A stretch of 64,000 nt of DNA from Ardenticatenaceae bacterium (GCA_020634315.1 JACKBV010000020.1:1-64000); one strand, 5' to 3'; shown: positions 49,776 through 58,306, counted from the first letter of the stretch. A program made the numbers and translations. Notes: generated from the sequence alone by a model not told the origin.

Positions 49776-52700
49776 ATGCCTAAACGAACAGATATTCATA
49801 CCATCCTTATTCCTGGCTCAGGCCCCATTGTCATTGGGCAGGGGTGTGAATTTGACTATTCCGGCGTGCAAGCGTGTAAAGCGCTGCGCCGCGAAGGGTA
49901 TCGTGTGGTCTTGGTGAATTCCAACCCGGCCACGATCATGACCGACCCGGACATGGCGGATGCCACCTATGTCGAGCCATTGACCCCCGACATTTTAGAA
50001 AAAATCATTGCCGTTGAGCGCCCGGATGCGCTGCTGCCCACCGTTGGGGGACAGACTGGCCTGAACTTGAGTGTGCAGTTGGCAGAAGCCGGTATTCTCG
50101 AAAAATACGGCGTGCAATTGATTGGCGCGGATTTGCAAGCCATTCGCATTGCTGAAGATCGGTCCCGTTTCAAAAAGGCGATGTTGGCGGCGGATGTTCC
50201 TGTGCCGGTCAGCCATTTTGTTTATTCCGTTGAAGAGGCTTTGGTCGCTATCGAGGAAATTGGCTATCCGGCATTGGTGCGTGCCTCTTTTACGTTGGGC
50301 GGGACAGGGGGTGGCATTGCCACAAGCCCACAAGAATTTGTGCGTGTCGTCGAGCATGGGCTGCGCAGCAGTCCGGTGGGCGAGGTGCTGATTGAGCGCT
50401 CGCTGCTCGGTTGGAAAGAGTTTGAGCTGGAAGTGATGCGTGATCGCGCCGACAATTTTGTCGTCGTTTGCTCCATCGAAAATGTAGACCCCATGGGCGT
50501 GCATACCGGTGACAGCATCACCGTGGCTCCAGCCTATACGCTGACCGACAAGGAGTATCAATACCTGCGTGATCTGGCGAAGCGCGTGATGCGTGCTGTT
50601 GGCGTGGAAACGGGCGGCAGCAATGTGCAGTTTGCCGTTAATCCGCTCAATGGCGAAGTAATTGTCATTGAGATGAACCCGCGCGTGTCCCGTTCGTCGG
50701 CATTGGCGAGCAAGGCGACCGGCTTTCCCATTGCCAAGATTGCGGCGCTGTTGGCGGTTGGCTACACACTTGATGAAATTCCCAATGACATTACACAAGT
50801 GACGCCGGCCAGTTTTGAGCCAAGTATTGATTACAGTGTGGTGAAAATTCCACGCTGGAATTTTGAGAAGTTTCCCGGTTCTGACGACACTTTAGGCCCA
50901 CAAATGAAGAGTGTGGGCGAGGTGATGGCGATTGGGCGCACGTTCCCGGAGGCGCTCAATAAGGCGATACGTGGCTTGGATGTTGGCCTGCCCGGTTTTA
51001 CGCGGGCTTTGGCGGCGCGGTATACGCCAACGTTGGAGGGTGTGAAACGGCCGTTTGCCGAACGCCTCTACCATTTAGCTGCCCTCCTCACGGAGGAGAA
51101 TTGGCGCGATGTCAGCGCCAGCACCGGATACGATCCCTGGTTTGTGGCGCAGCTGCGCGAAATTTTGGCGGTAGAAGAAGAATTGGCGCAATTGGCGGTT
51201 GGCGATTGGCGTGCAGAGCTTGCTGACCCGGCATCTGCGACATTGAGCCTCATCAGAAAGGCAAAGCGTATGGGGTTTGCCGATGCGGTGATTGGCGCAA
51301 ATTTGGGATTAACTGAACGCGAGGTGCGTGAATTGCGGCTGGCATCGGCTGTTAAGCCCGTTTATTATCGCGTGGATACATGCGCTGCGGAATTCGAGGC
51401 GCATACGCCGTATCTCTATTCCACCTATGAAAGTGATTGTGAAGCCAATCCCACAGACCGGCGCAAAGTGATGATTTTAGGCGGTGGCCCGAACCGCATT
51501 GGGCAGGGCATTGAGTTTGATTACTGCTGTGTGCAGGCATGTTGGGCATTGCGCGATTTGGGTTTTGAGACAATCATGGTCAACTGTAATCCGGAAACGG
51601 TGAGCACAGATTATGACACGGCCGATCGCCTGTATTTCGAGCCGTTGACTCTGGAAGATGTGCTCAACATTGTCGATCTGGAGCAGCCAGAAGGGGTGAT
51701 TGTGCAGTTTGGCGGACAGACGCCCATTAACCTGACAACCGGATTGGCGGCGGCTGGCGTACCCATCTGGGGAACGCCGCCAGACAGCATTGACCTGGCG
51801 GAAGACCGCGGGCGTTTTGGCGCTCTGCTGCGCGAGTTAGATATTGATCATCCGCAATGGGGATTGGCTTATTCACCGGAAGAAGCGTTGGCAATTGCAC
51901 ATCGCATTGGCTTCCCGGTGTTGATACGGCCGTCTTTTGTCTTGGGCGGTCGTGCTATGGCGATTGCTTATGATGACGCCTCCTTGCTGCGCTTTTTGCA
52001 AGATGCGGCCGAGGTCGCCCCAGGCAAAGCCGTGCTCGTCGATCAATATATCGAGGATGCCTACGAAGTTGATGTGGATGCGGTAGTTGATGGTGAACAT
52101 GTGGTCATTGCCGGAGTGATGCAGCATATCGAAGAAGCGGGCGTTCATTCCGGAGACAGCGCCTGTGTGCTGCCGCCCTATAAAGTCAGCCTCTATCATT
52201 TGAGCATTATTCGCGACTATACGGAAAAGTTGGGGCGGGCATTGAATGTGCGCGGATTGATGAATGTGCAATTTGCCGTGAAGGATGATGTGGTCTACGT
52301 GATTGAGGTGAACCCGCGTGCCAGCCGCACGGTGCCATTTGTGAGCAAGGCAACCGGTGTGCCGGTGGCGAAAATTGCGGCTCAAGTGCAAGCTGGCAAA
52401 ACGTTGGCGGAGTTAGGTTTGCTGCGCATGCCAGAAGTGGATGGCTTTTTTGTGAAGGAAGTGGTGCTGCCTTTTGACAAGCTGCCGGGCGCAGACACGC
52501 GCCTCAGCCCAGAGATGCGCAGCACAGGCGAGGTGATGGGACACGCTTCCCATTTTGGGCATGCTTTTGCCAAGGCGGAATTAGCGGCGGGGATGATTTT
52601 GCCGACCAGCGGTGCGGTGCTGATGACGGTCAATGATTTTGACAAGTCGGCCGCGTTGAAATTGGGACGGGATTTGCACCGTATGGGGTTTGCTTTGTAC

Positions 52701-53015
52701 GCGACTGAGGGAACGGCCGTTGCGCTGCAAAAAGTCGGCCTTCCGGTGACCATCGTGCAAAAAGCGTTTCAGGAAGGCGTCACGACCGTGGATGTGATCA
52801 GCAGTGGGCAGGTGCAGCTCATTGTCAATACGCCGTTGGGCGGTCAGGCACACGCCGACCAGTCAGCTATGTACGCGGCGGCTATCCGCTACAAAGTGCC
52901 GTTGGTGACAACACTGTCCGCCGCGCAGGCTGCGGTGAATGGCATTCACGCCTTGCGCGAACGTGCTTTGCAGGTGCGCAGCTTGCAGCGCCATCATTTT
53001 GGGGCCAGTGCATAG
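49776..53015 (+). CDS. carB: Carbamoyl-phosphate synthase large subunit
   Basis: A 1079-residue protein, the full length for CarB. Two homologous ATP-grasp halves are visible: ILIPGSGPIVIGQGCEFDYS and TLGGTGGGIATSPQEF in the first, and MILGGGPNRIGQGIEFDYC and VLGGRAMAIAYDD in the second. A C-terminal MGS-like allosteric domain follows (FALYATEGTAVALQKVGLPV, near 960-1060). It makes carbamoyl phosphate from bicarbonate, two ATP and the ammonia from CarA. The ATG is 5 nt after the methyltransferase stop. An intrinsic terminator follows the stop. Confidence 0.97.
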   Translation: MPKRTDIHTILIPGSGPIVIGQGCEFDYSGVQACKALRREGYRVVLVNSNPATIMTDPDMADATYVEPLTPDILEKIIAVERPDALLPTVGGQTGLNLSVQLAEAGILEKYGVQLIGADLQAIRIAEDRSRFKKAMLAADVPVPVSHFVYSVEEALVAIEEIGYPALVRASFTLGGTGGGIATSPQEFVRVVEHGLRSSPVGEVLIERSLLGWKEFELEVMRDRADNFVVVCSIENVDPMGVHTGDSITVAPAYTLTDKEYQYLRDLAKRVMRAVGVETGGSNVQFAVNPLNGEVIVIEMNPRVSRSSALASKATGFPIAKIAALLAVGYTLDEIPNDITQVTPASFEPSIDYSVVKIPRWNFEKFPGSDDTLGPQMKSVGEVMAIGRTFPEALNKAIRGLDVGLPGFTRALAARYTPTLEGVKRPFAERLYHLAALLTEENWRDVSASTGYDPWFVAQLREILAVEEELAQLAVGDWRAELADPASATLSLIRKAKRMGFADAVIGANLGLTEREVRELRLASAVKPVYYRVDTCAAEFEAHTPYLYSTYESDCEANPTDRRKVMILGGGPNRIGQGIEFDYCCVQACWALRDLGFETIMVNCNPETVSTDYDTADRLYFEPLTLEDVLNIVDLEQPEGVIVQFGGQTPINLTTGLAAAGVPIWGTPPDSIDLAEDRGRFGALLRELDIDHPQWGLAYSPEEALAIAHRIGFPVLIRPSFVLGGRAMAIAYDDASLLRFLQDAAEVAPGKAVLVDQYIEDAYEVDVDAVVDGEHVVIAGVMQHIEEAGVHSGDSACVLPPYKVSLYHLSIIRDYTEKLGRALNVRGLMNVQFAVKDDVVYVIEVNPRASRTVPFVSKATGVPVAKIAAQVQAGKTLAELGLLRMPEVDGFFVKEVVLPFDKLPGADTRLSPEMRSTGEVMGHASHFGHAFAKAELAAGMILPTSGAVLMTVNDFDKSAALKLGRDLHRMGFALYATEGTAVALQKVGLPVTIVQKAFQEGVTTVDVISSGQVQLIVNTPLGGQAHADQSAMYAAAIRYKVPLVTTLSAAQAAVNGIHALRERALQVRSLQRHHFGASA

Positions 53016-53052
53016 CAATTGGGCGTTCATTCTTAACTTTTGAGTTGGTCAG

Positions 53053-53091
53053 AGATGGGAGATTGGCAATTTGCTAATCTCCCATCTTTTT
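53053..53091 (+). terminator. Intrinsic terminator of the car operon
   Basis: AGATGGGAGATT (53053-53064) and AATCTCCCATCT (53076-53087) form a 12-bp stem with an 11-nt loop, followed by TTTTT. It is 38 bp past the carB stop. Confidence 0.88.
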
Positions 53092-53125
53092 AAGTGCGGC
53101 GCAATACCCAACGGTGCGCGGTTGG

Positions 53126-53995
53126 TTATTGGGCGAGCATTTGTTGGGCGAAATGGGTGATGGCGGCAATGTGTTGTTGCGGCGTGTTGAAGCCCAGGTA
53201 CATGGTGTTCACCGTCATGTGTGTCGCGCCAACCGCTTGCCATTCGTCAATCGCTTGCTGCCAGAGAGCCGGATTGGCCTGTTCGTAGCTGACACGGAAC
53301 TCGATGCCAATGTCGGCCAGGGAACGGCCGTTTTGCGCCAGGTATTCCGCCAGCTTGTCAATTTCCGGTTTAGCTCGCGCGGCATTGTTGTAATTGGGCA
53401 GCCAGCCATTGCCCATGCGGGCCACGCGGTGCAGCACTGCATCGGCGTGCCCGCCAAACCAGACGGGAATGGGGCGTTGCACCGGCAGGGGGTTTAAGCC
53501 AGCATCGGGGATGGTGTGCCAGCGTCCCTCGTAGGTGATAAGCTCGTTTTGCCAAAGCTGTTGCAGCACTTCTACCTGTTCCTCGATCCGTTTGCCCCGC
53601 GTTTTGAAATTTTGATTGAGGGCGATGTATTCGACTTCGTTCCAGCCGATGCCGACGCCAAGACGGAAACGGCCGTTGCTCAGCACATCTAACGTGGCGG
53701 CTTGCTTGGCGACAACGGCCGTTTCGCGCTGTGGCAAAATAATGATGCCCGTAGCAAACTCGATGTTTTTTGTGAGTGCGGCCATGTAGCTGAATAACAC
53801 AAAAGGTTCGTGGAAGGGGTTTTGGTACGTGTATGGCCCTTTCCAGCCACCTGGGCGATTTGGATTTGCGCCGAGAATATGGTCATATGCCAGGATATGG
53901 CTGTAGCCAAGCTCCTCGGCTGTTTGTGTGTAGTCGCGGATTGCCGCCGGATCATTGCCAAATTCGATTTGTGGAAATACAACGCCAATTTTCAT
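53126..53995 (-). CDS. LLM-class (luciferase-like) flavin/F420-dependent oxidoreductase
   Basis: A 289-residue TIM-barrel protein with family patterns MKIGVVFPQIEFGNDPAAI, DHILGANPNRPG, FATGIIILPQRETAVVAKQ and FRLGVGIGWNEVEY, then VWFGGHADAVLHRVARMGNGWLP in two parts. Members use F420 or FMN to oxidise or reduce small organic compounds. The cofactor cannot be fixed from sequence, and no F420 genes are in the window. It stands alone and faces carB convergently. A CRP/FNR-like palindrome lies about 70 bp upstream of its start. Confidence 0.88.
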   Translation of the reverse strand: MKIGVVFPQIEFGNDPAAIRDYTQTAEELGYSHILAYDHILGANPNRPGGWKGPYTYQNPFHEPFVLFSYMAALTKNIEFATGIIILPQRETAVVAKQAATLDVLSNGRFRLGVGIGWNEVEYIALNQNFKTRGKRIEEQVEVLQQLWQNELITYEGRWHTIPDAGLNPLPVQRPIPVWFGGHADAVLHRVARMGNGWLPNYNNAARAKPEIDKLAEYLAQNGRSLADIGIEFRVSYEQANPALWQQAIDEWQAVGATHMTVNTMYLGFNTPQQHIAAITHFAQQMLAQ

Positions 53996-54064
53996 TATGC
54001 AGACTCCTTTTTATGGCCGGAAACGGCCGTTTTCATGAATCATTTTCGCTGCTAAATCAATAAC

Positions 54065-54078
54065 ATGACAAATGTCAT
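54065..54078. promoter_or_regulatory. CRP/FNR-like palindrome ATGACA-AA-TGTCAT
   Basis: Perfect 6-bp arms around AA. It lies about 70 bp upstream of the LLM gene (minus) and about 50 bp upstream of TATAAT (54125) on the plus strand. It could regulate either direction. Confidence 0.45.
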
Positions 54079-54136
54079 CTGTTTTGCGTGATAAAAATCA
54101 CATGACCTGGGTACTATTTGCAGTTATAATGGCATT

Positions 54137-54502
54137 TATCCTATTGGAGGTAGTTTTATAAACAAACTCTGATAGGTGTCTGAGGAAGCCCCCAGAAATT
54201 GGAAGGCTTTTTACCAAAGCAACAGCAAGTGAAGCAGATTGGTTATCTCGAAATAGATAAAAGTTTATCTTGAGAAGCCAGATGCAAACTTGACTGAGGC
54301 ACTTTCACAGCTAGAGAGAATGGCATTCAATCAGGAAGGGTGATGAGCAATTACCATCTCCTGATCGCCAAAACTTAAAGGCGGTGAAAGGGTATTGGAG
54401 AGGTTATTTTCAAACTCATTGTTGTGCCCACAATGGTGAGTAGCAAATAGCTCCCAATCCGGTGAAAAGTTCAGAAGGTTACTAGGGGCTCCTCTTTTTT
54501 TT
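54137..54502 (+). ncRNA. Candidate structured non-coding RNA (unidentified)
   Basis: A TATAAT box at 54125-54130 and a T8 run at 54495-54502 could bound a plus-strand transcript of about 360 nt. The 3' half can fold: ATTGGAG near 54393 with CTCCCAAT near 54451, enclosing an inner hairpin CATTGT-TGTGCCC-ACAATG near 54418-54436. No tmRNA tag, RNase P conserved core or SRP hairpin was recognised. It may instead be a decayed gene. Confidence 0.3.
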
Positions 54503-54509
54503 GCCAGTA

Positions 54510-55094
54510 TTACCCCATATCCGGTTGAAAAACTTCAGGTTTAAGCAAGCCAACAAAAGGCAGATTGCGATACATTTCGCGGCAATCCAATCCATAGCCC
54601 ACAACAAAGCGATCTGGTAGATCGAATCCTTTGTATTTCAGGGGAACGGGGATGAGGCGGCGTTTGGGTTTGTCGAATAAAGTACACACATGCAAGCTGG
54701 CTGGCTCGTGTGCCCGCAGCGTGCGCAGCAAATAGTTGAGCGTTAGCCCTGTGTCGATGACATCTTCGATAAATAAAATGTGGCGGTTGACAAGCGGTAT
54801 TTCAATGTCTTTTTCGACGCGAACCACGCCGCGATCTCGCGCTTCTGACGAATAGCTGGAGATCGCCATGTAATCGACTTCAACCGGGATGGTGATGCTG
54901 CGCAATAAATCGGCCATAAACGGAACGACGCCTTTCAGGACGCCGACCAATAATGGGTCTAACCCGCGATAATCGTCTGAGATAGCTTGGCCCAATTCGC
55001 GCACGCGCTGCCGGATTTGCTCTTCTGTGTATAAAATGTCCCGGATGCCTTTGGCTAGTTCGCCATATGCTTCCAGGGGATAAAACGCATCCAT
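54510..55094 (-). CDS. hpt: Hypoxanthine (purine) phosphoribosyltransferase
   Basis: A 194-residue protein of the usual HPRT length. Signatures: LLVGVLKGVVPFMADLLRSI, the flexible loop region ISSYSSEARDRGVV, the PRPP-binding motif ILFIEDVIDTGLTLNYLL, and DRFVVGYGLDCREMYRNLP. It makes IMP/GMP from hypoxanthine or guanine and PRPP (purine salvage). Its start codon shares one base with the upstream stop (TAATG), so it is translationally coupled to the small nuclease-fold-like protein. Confidence 0.95.
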   Translation of the reverse strand: MDAFYPLEAYGELAKGIRDILYTEEQIRQRVRELGQAISDDYRGLDPLLVGVLKGVVPFMADLLRSITIPVEVDYMAISSYSSEARDRGVVRVEKDIEIPLVNRHILFIEDVIDTGLTLNYLLRTLRAHEPASLHVCTLFDKPKRRLIPVPLKYKGFDLPDRFVVGYGLDCREMYRNLPFVGLLKPEVFQPDMG

Positions 55095-55480
55095 TATGTG
55101 TTCTCCTGGGCGTCAGTTCCCAGTAAACTGGCGGCGTGTTCATCCATCCCAAATTTAATCATTAGATCGCGGAGGTCGCTGCGTTTCCATAACTGGATGT
55201 TGATGTCGGGGTAAAGTTCACGAAGGCGGCGCAATTTGCGATTTTTGCGTGTGACTAATTTGGGGCGGACTGTGGTTAATTCTACGTAGAGGTCTTGTTC
55301 GGGGAGATAAAAATCGGGCGAGAAGGCTTCGCTGATGTTGCCTTCGGCATCCCAGTTTAGGGCGAAGGTGCGCGGCTCATATTCCCAATGAATGCCGTAA
55401 TAGTCGAGGATGCGGGCGAATTCCGCTTCAATGGGATGGACGAATTTGGGGGAAGAGTCGGGTTCGGTTGCGTCAGCCAC
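55094..55480 (-). CDS. Small protein with a PD-(D/E)XK-like pattern, coupled to hpt
   Basis: A 128-residue protein not assigned to a named family. The central part, SPDFYLPEQDLYVELTTVRP then KLVTRKNRKLRRL, has the Asp and Glu spaced as in PD-(D/E)XK nuclease folds. The usual Lys after the Glu is Thr, with a Lys a few residues later. The N-terminus (FARILDYYGIHWEYEPRTF) also resembles small VSR/restriction-like domains. It overlaps hpt by one base and is 11 bp after the TPR-like gene, so the three form one operon. Function unknown. Confidence 0.6.
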   Translation of the reverse strand: MADATEPDSSPKFVHPIEAEFARILDYYGIHWEYEPRTFALNWDAEGNISEAFSPDFYLPEQDLYVELTTVRPKLVTRKNRKLRRLRELYPDINIQLWKRSDLRDLMIKFGMDEHAASLLGTDAQENT

Positions 55481-55491
55481 GCTTTGTATCC

Positions 55492-56019
55492 TCAGCTTGT
55501 TTGTAGGTGCTGCTTAAATTTATCTACCCAGGATTGGAAATGTTGGTGGTCTTTGTCTTCGAGGAAGGGATTGGCAACGGCCGTTTCGCAAATGCGCAAG
55601 GCGTCGGCGTATTGTTCCTGGCGGCGGTAGATGATGCGCAGGTGTTCGTAGGGGAAGCGGGTAGACATTTGGTCGGCAACGGCCGTTTCGTAATAGTCGA
55701 TTGCTTCAGCGATACGGCCGTTCATTTCCAAGACGCGCCCCGATTGCAAGTTGCGCATCAACGCATCGCGCAGTTCGCCGTAAACCAGGTCATAGGCACG
55801 CAAACGCCCCTTGTCATCGGCTGTGTTTTGCACCTGTTCCAGTTCGATGGCTTGGGCTTCCATTTTTTTGAGCAGCGCCTGCCTGGAAACGCCTGCCTCT
55901 ATTTGCTGCGCCATATATTGACGCAGTTCTGTTTCGTGCTTGTGGAAAGCTTGCTCTTCTTCGCGGTACGTGTTTTGGGGTGTTTGTTCGCTTTTTCTGA
56001 ATGGCCACCATTTAGACAT
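55492..56019 (-). CDS. Hypothetical TPR-like protein
   Basis: A 175-residue protein from the ATG at 56019 (MSKWWPFRKSEQ); an in-frame extension upstream has no ribosome site. The N-terminal third is charged and helical, with a possible coiled coil (REEEQAFHKHETELRQYM). The C-terminal half has two TPR-style helix pairs: VLEMNGRIAEAIDYYETAV and YEHLRIIYRRQEQYADALRI. Probably a protein-interaction module. Two AACGGCCGTT palindromes are translated within it as TAV. First gene of the hpt operon. Confidence 0.65.
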   Translation of the reverse strand: MSKWWPFRKSEQTPQNTYREEEQAFHKHETELRQYMAQQIEAGVSRQALLKKMEAQAIELEQVQNTADDKGRLRAYDLVYGELRDALMRNLQSGRVLEMNGRIAEAIDYYETAVADQMSTRFPYEHLRIIYRRQEQYADALRICETAVANPFLEDKDHQHFQSWVDKFKQHLQTS

Positions 56020-56104
56020 ATGTTTTTCCCTGGTGTGGTGATGCGTACATTCTACGCGATTCGGCCGTTTCTGCAAAAGTGACGAGGGTAAGTGAGGTAA
56101 ATAA

Positions 56105-56138
56105 ATCCTCCCGGAAGTTCAGAAACTTCCGGGAGGAT
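56105..56138 (-). terminator. Intrinsic terminator after the double-GNAT gene
   Basis: ATCCTCCCGGAAGTT and its exact 15-bp complement around a 4-nt loop. In minus direction it is followed by TTTATTT. The stem resembles the B/B' arms of the leader element but the loop is minimal. Confidence 0.8.
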
Positions 56139-56164
56139 CGTCATGTTACTTTACAAAAAACGGA

Positions 56165-57184
56165 TTAGTGGCGGCTGATGTCACGACCGGGACGCAGCAC
56201 TTTCTCATAAGCATCGGCCTGGCGAATGACCTTCATGCCAGCTTTTTCATACAAGCGGGTTGCGCCGGTCAAGCTGTCCGCATCCACGCCCAGCCCAACG
56301 CGCTGTTTGCCTCGCTGGTGCAGCACGGCAAAAGAGTGTTGCAGCAAGGCCAATCCCAAACCCTTCTGTCGCCAGGGGCGGCGCACACCCAGGTTATTGA
56401 CCCAGCCCATGTCTGGATCGTCGTCGGCGCGGTGGCGGCACAGGGAAATACCGGCGATTTGGTCGCCGTCCATTGCCAAAAGCCAGAGTGTCGGGTCAAA
56501 ATCGGGATCGTTTTCAACCCAATGCTGCCATTGCTTGATGCCGGTTTCCATTGGTTGGGCGACATGCCCCCAATGATCCTGGAAGGCGTCGTCGGAGGCT
56601 TGGTAAACGGCCGTTAAATCTGGCACGTCGGCAAACGTCCGGATCGTCAGGCCATTGTTCCACACCACCGGCTGCGGCGCTTCGTCAAACTCAATCGCCA
56701 TTCGCCAAAAGTGGCGCACAAGCGATAACCCGTGCCGTAAAAACAGCCGCTGCGCGGGCAGGTAGGTGCTGGGCGTGCTGCTGTGAAAGGCGACCCGCAC
56801 ATCATCCGGGCAGCGGGCAATGGCCTGCCGTGCGCGTGCCTCGCCCCATTCCATTAAGAATGATCCAATGCCCTGGCCTTCGTAGGCAGGATGGACACGT
56901 CCCCACACCCAGGGCGTAACCGGGATGGGAGCCGTATCCCAGACCTCGATGTAGCCAACGAGCTGCCCTTCGGGAGAGAACACAACCTGCGAGGAGGCTT
57001 GCAGGTCAAATGTGGGGTCTTCCCACTCGGAGCGCAAGTCGGCCAGGTTTGTATTGGGTGCGCCGGTTATGTGGATGGCGCAGGTGTTGAGCAGAGAAAC
57101 GGCCGCTTCCAGATCATCCATTGTCGTTGGCCGCGCCGTAAAGTGCGCGGGTAAAGCTGATTTTGTGTTGAATTCTGTTACCAT
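56165..57184 (-). CDS. Tandem GNAT-family N-acetyltransferase
   Basis: A 339-residue protein with two GNAT domains. In the first (about 15-165), the acetyl-CoA site reads GRVHPAYEGQGIGSFLMEWG. In the second (about 180-335), it reads LGVRRPWRQKGLGLALLQHS, followed by GVDADSLTGATRLYEKAGM. Domain order and length resemble mycothiol-synthase-like double GNAT proteins, but that pathway is not expected here, so the substrate is unknown. The gene is followed by a terminator and lies 17 bp after the HAD gene, forming a two-gene unit. Confidence 0.85.
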   Translation of the reverse strand: MVTEFNTKSALPAHFTARPTTMDDLEAAVSLLNTCAIHITGAPNTNLADLRSEWEDPTFDLQASSQVVFSPEGQLVGYIEVWDTAPIPVTPWVWGRVHPAYEGQGIGSFLMEWGEARARQAIARCPDDVRVAFHSSTPSTYLPAQRLFLRHGLSLVRHFWRMAIEFDEAPQPVVWNNGLTIRTFADVPDLTAVYQASDDAFQDHWGHVAQPMETGIKQWQHWVENDPDFDPTLWLLAMDGDQIAGISLCRHRADDDPDMGWVNNLGVRRPWRQKGLGLALLQHSFAVLHQRGKQRVGLGVDADSLTGATRLYEKAGMKVIRQADAYEKVLRPGRDISRH

Positions 57185-57201
57185 CAGGTACTCCTTTTCT
57201 G

Positions 57202-57822
57202 TTATCTGACTGGCCCTTGCGCTGTTACCCCTAAAGCAGCAAGTTCAGCCTTCATGTCTGTGCCGGGTTGATAATGAATGGCCGCCATGCCTAGCTGGCG
57301 GGCCGCGGCGATGTTATGGGCAAAATCGTCGATAAAGACGGCTTCTTCTGGCTGTCGCCCTAATCTTTCCAATGTACGCAGATAAATATCGGGTTTGGGC
57401 TTCATAACTTTTTCTTCAGCCGAGACAACGATGAGATCGAAGGCGTCGGCGATGGGATACGTGGTATGCAAAGCCTGGCGCAGTCCGTCAGCGGCGTTGC
57501 TGATGATGGCTGTCTGGTAAAACGGCCGTAACCCACGAATGGCATCAATTAGCGCGGTATCTAAAACATCGCCTGCCCAAAACGCCTCTTGAAAGGCTGC
57601 CAATTCGTCTGCTGATAACGCCAGCCGTGCGCCAACCCACTGCCAAAGTGCCGCGTCGCTCACCTCGCCACACTGGGCTTTAATGCCCATCTCGCTGTTA
57701 AAAACAATTTGCTCTGATTCCCACTCGGCCAGGCCAAGTTTGTCTTCCCATTGTTTGCGGCTGCTGCGGTCTGGTGTGCGCACCAGCACCCCGCCAAAAT
57801 CAAAAATCACTGCTTGAATCAT
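57202..57822 (-). CDS. HAD-superfamily hydrolase, subfamily IA
   Basis: A 206-residue protein with HAD motif I MIQAVIFDFGGVLV (the second Asp replaced by Gly in DFGG, as in many epoxide-hydrolase-like or YihX-like members), motif II AIISNAADGL, motif III Lys in VMKPKPDIYL and motif IV AVFIDDFAHNIAAAR. The cap domain is small and helical. It probably dephosphorylates a small metabolite; alpha-glucose-1-phosphatase-like members share this pattern. It is first in a unit with the GNAT gene and carries the conserved leader element directly upstream. Confidence 0.88.
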   Translation of the reverse strand: MIQAVIFDFGGVLVRTPDRSSRKQWEDKLGLAEWESEQIVFNSEMGIKAQCGEVSDAALWQWVGARLALSADELAAFQEAFWAGDVLDTALIDAIRGLRPFYQTAIISNAADGLRQALHTTYPIADAFDLIVVSAEEKVMKPKPDIYLRTLERLGRQPEEAVFIDDFAHNIAAARQLGMAAIHYQPGTDMKAELAALGVTAQGPVR

Positions 57823-57841
57823 GTAATTCTCCTCTGAAAAA

Positions 57842-57935
57842 AGCCTCCCGGAGGTTCATCTCATGCGGCGAACCTGCTATTGATAACCTCCGGGAGGTTG
57901 GCTTTCATTCGTGGTGGTGTGCCGCCATTCATGAA
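57842..57935 (-). promoter_or_regulatory. Leader element, copy 4 (HAD hydrolase)
   Basis: AACCTCCCGGAGGTT arm (minus) at 57899-57885 and AACCTCCGGGAGG arm at 57856-57844, with CGCATGAGATGAA in the loop. An upstream TTCATGAATGGCGGC (57935-57921) pairs at both ends (5 bp + 5 bp) with the loop segment GCCGCATGAGATGAA. The second arm is followed by GCTTTTTTC, then the AGGAGAATTACATG start. About 90 bp nearly identical to copy 2. Confidence 0.7.
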
Positions 57936-57979
57936 ATCTTCTAAAACTAACCTTTGACTGTGCTTTGTTTCTGCCAAAC

Positions 57980-58012
57980 AAAAAGACGCAGGTGATTTGC
58001 CTGCGTCTTTTT
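57980..58012. terminator. Bidirectional intrinsic terminator
   Basis: AAAAAGACGCAGG and CCTGCGTCTTTTT form a 13-bp arm pair with a 7-nt loop; A-run and T-run on either side make it work in both directions. Confidence 0.88.
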
Positions 58013-58044
58013 CCTTCATAATTGGGTTGTGTGCCAAACCAAAT

Positions 58045-58081
58045 AAAAAGGCCGCAGGCTTTTGTTTGTTGCGCTGCGGCC
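58045..58081 (-). terminator. Intrinsic terminator of the 28-codon ORF
   Basis: In minus direction GGCCGCAG (58081-58074) and CTGCGGCC (58057-58050) form an 8-bp GC stem with a 16-nt loop, followed by TTTTT. It is 19 nt after the small ORF stop. Confidence 0.85.
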
Positions 58082-58100
58082 GTGCGTAGTTTTGTTTCGA

Positions 58101-58187
58101 CTATCTGGCAGCAGACACAATTAGACAAGGAATATCGCCATCATAGGCGATGCGGGTTGTGTATGGCATGTGTTTGTGCATCATCAT
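58101..58187 (-). CDS. Putative 28-residue small protein with own RBS and terminator
   Basis: ATG at 58187 (three consecutive ATGs), stop TAG at 58103-58101. The peptide begins MMMHKHMPYTTRIAYDGD and ends IPCLIVSAAR. AAAGGAGC ends 2-3 nt before the first ATG and is well spaced for the second or third. An intrinsic terminator follows 19 nt after the stop. No homologue is recognised. The mixed composition (one Cys, a hydrophobic end) does not look like a membrane peptide. It could also be a leader peptide or part of an RNA element. Confidence 0.45.
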   Translation of the reverse strand: MMMHKHMPYTTRIAYDGDIPCLIVSAAR

Positions 58188-58306
58188 TGCTCCTTTTATT
58201 CCTTGAATCTTGCTGCATTTCTGCGCCACGGGCTACTTTAGCATAACCGGGCAAAGGGCGTCAACCCCTGGTAAAAGATAGTTTGGGTCAGGTAAAATGG
58301 GGTACA

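Larger units (their letters stand above)
53996..54509. other. Gene-poor 514-bp region upstream of the LLM gene
   Basis: Contains one AACGGCCGTT site near 54022, a palindrome at 54065-54078, a good -10 TATAAT at 54125-54130 and a T8 run at 54495-54502. Apart from the first 50 bp it is AT-richer than its surroundings and free of the iterated palindrome. Short frames (for example one ending LTEALSQLERMAFNQEG before the stop near 54345) could be remnants of a decayed gene. Confidence 0.5.
57823..58306. other. 484-bp region with leader element, two terminators and a small ORF
   Basis: Between the HAD gene and the phosphatase gene. It holds, from left to right: leader element copy 4, a bidirectional terminator, a second terminator, a 28-codon ORF with ribosome site on the minus strand, and about 100 bp of upstream DNA with a TTGACG at 58255-58260 (minus) that could be a -35 box. 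Confidence 0.6.

Noticed and set aside
54137..54502. tmRNA, RNase P RNA, 6S RNA or SRP RNA
   Set aside because: No tag-peptide frame with tRNA-like ends, no RNase P conserved core, no SRP GGAAGCA-type hairpin; 6S could not be supported either.
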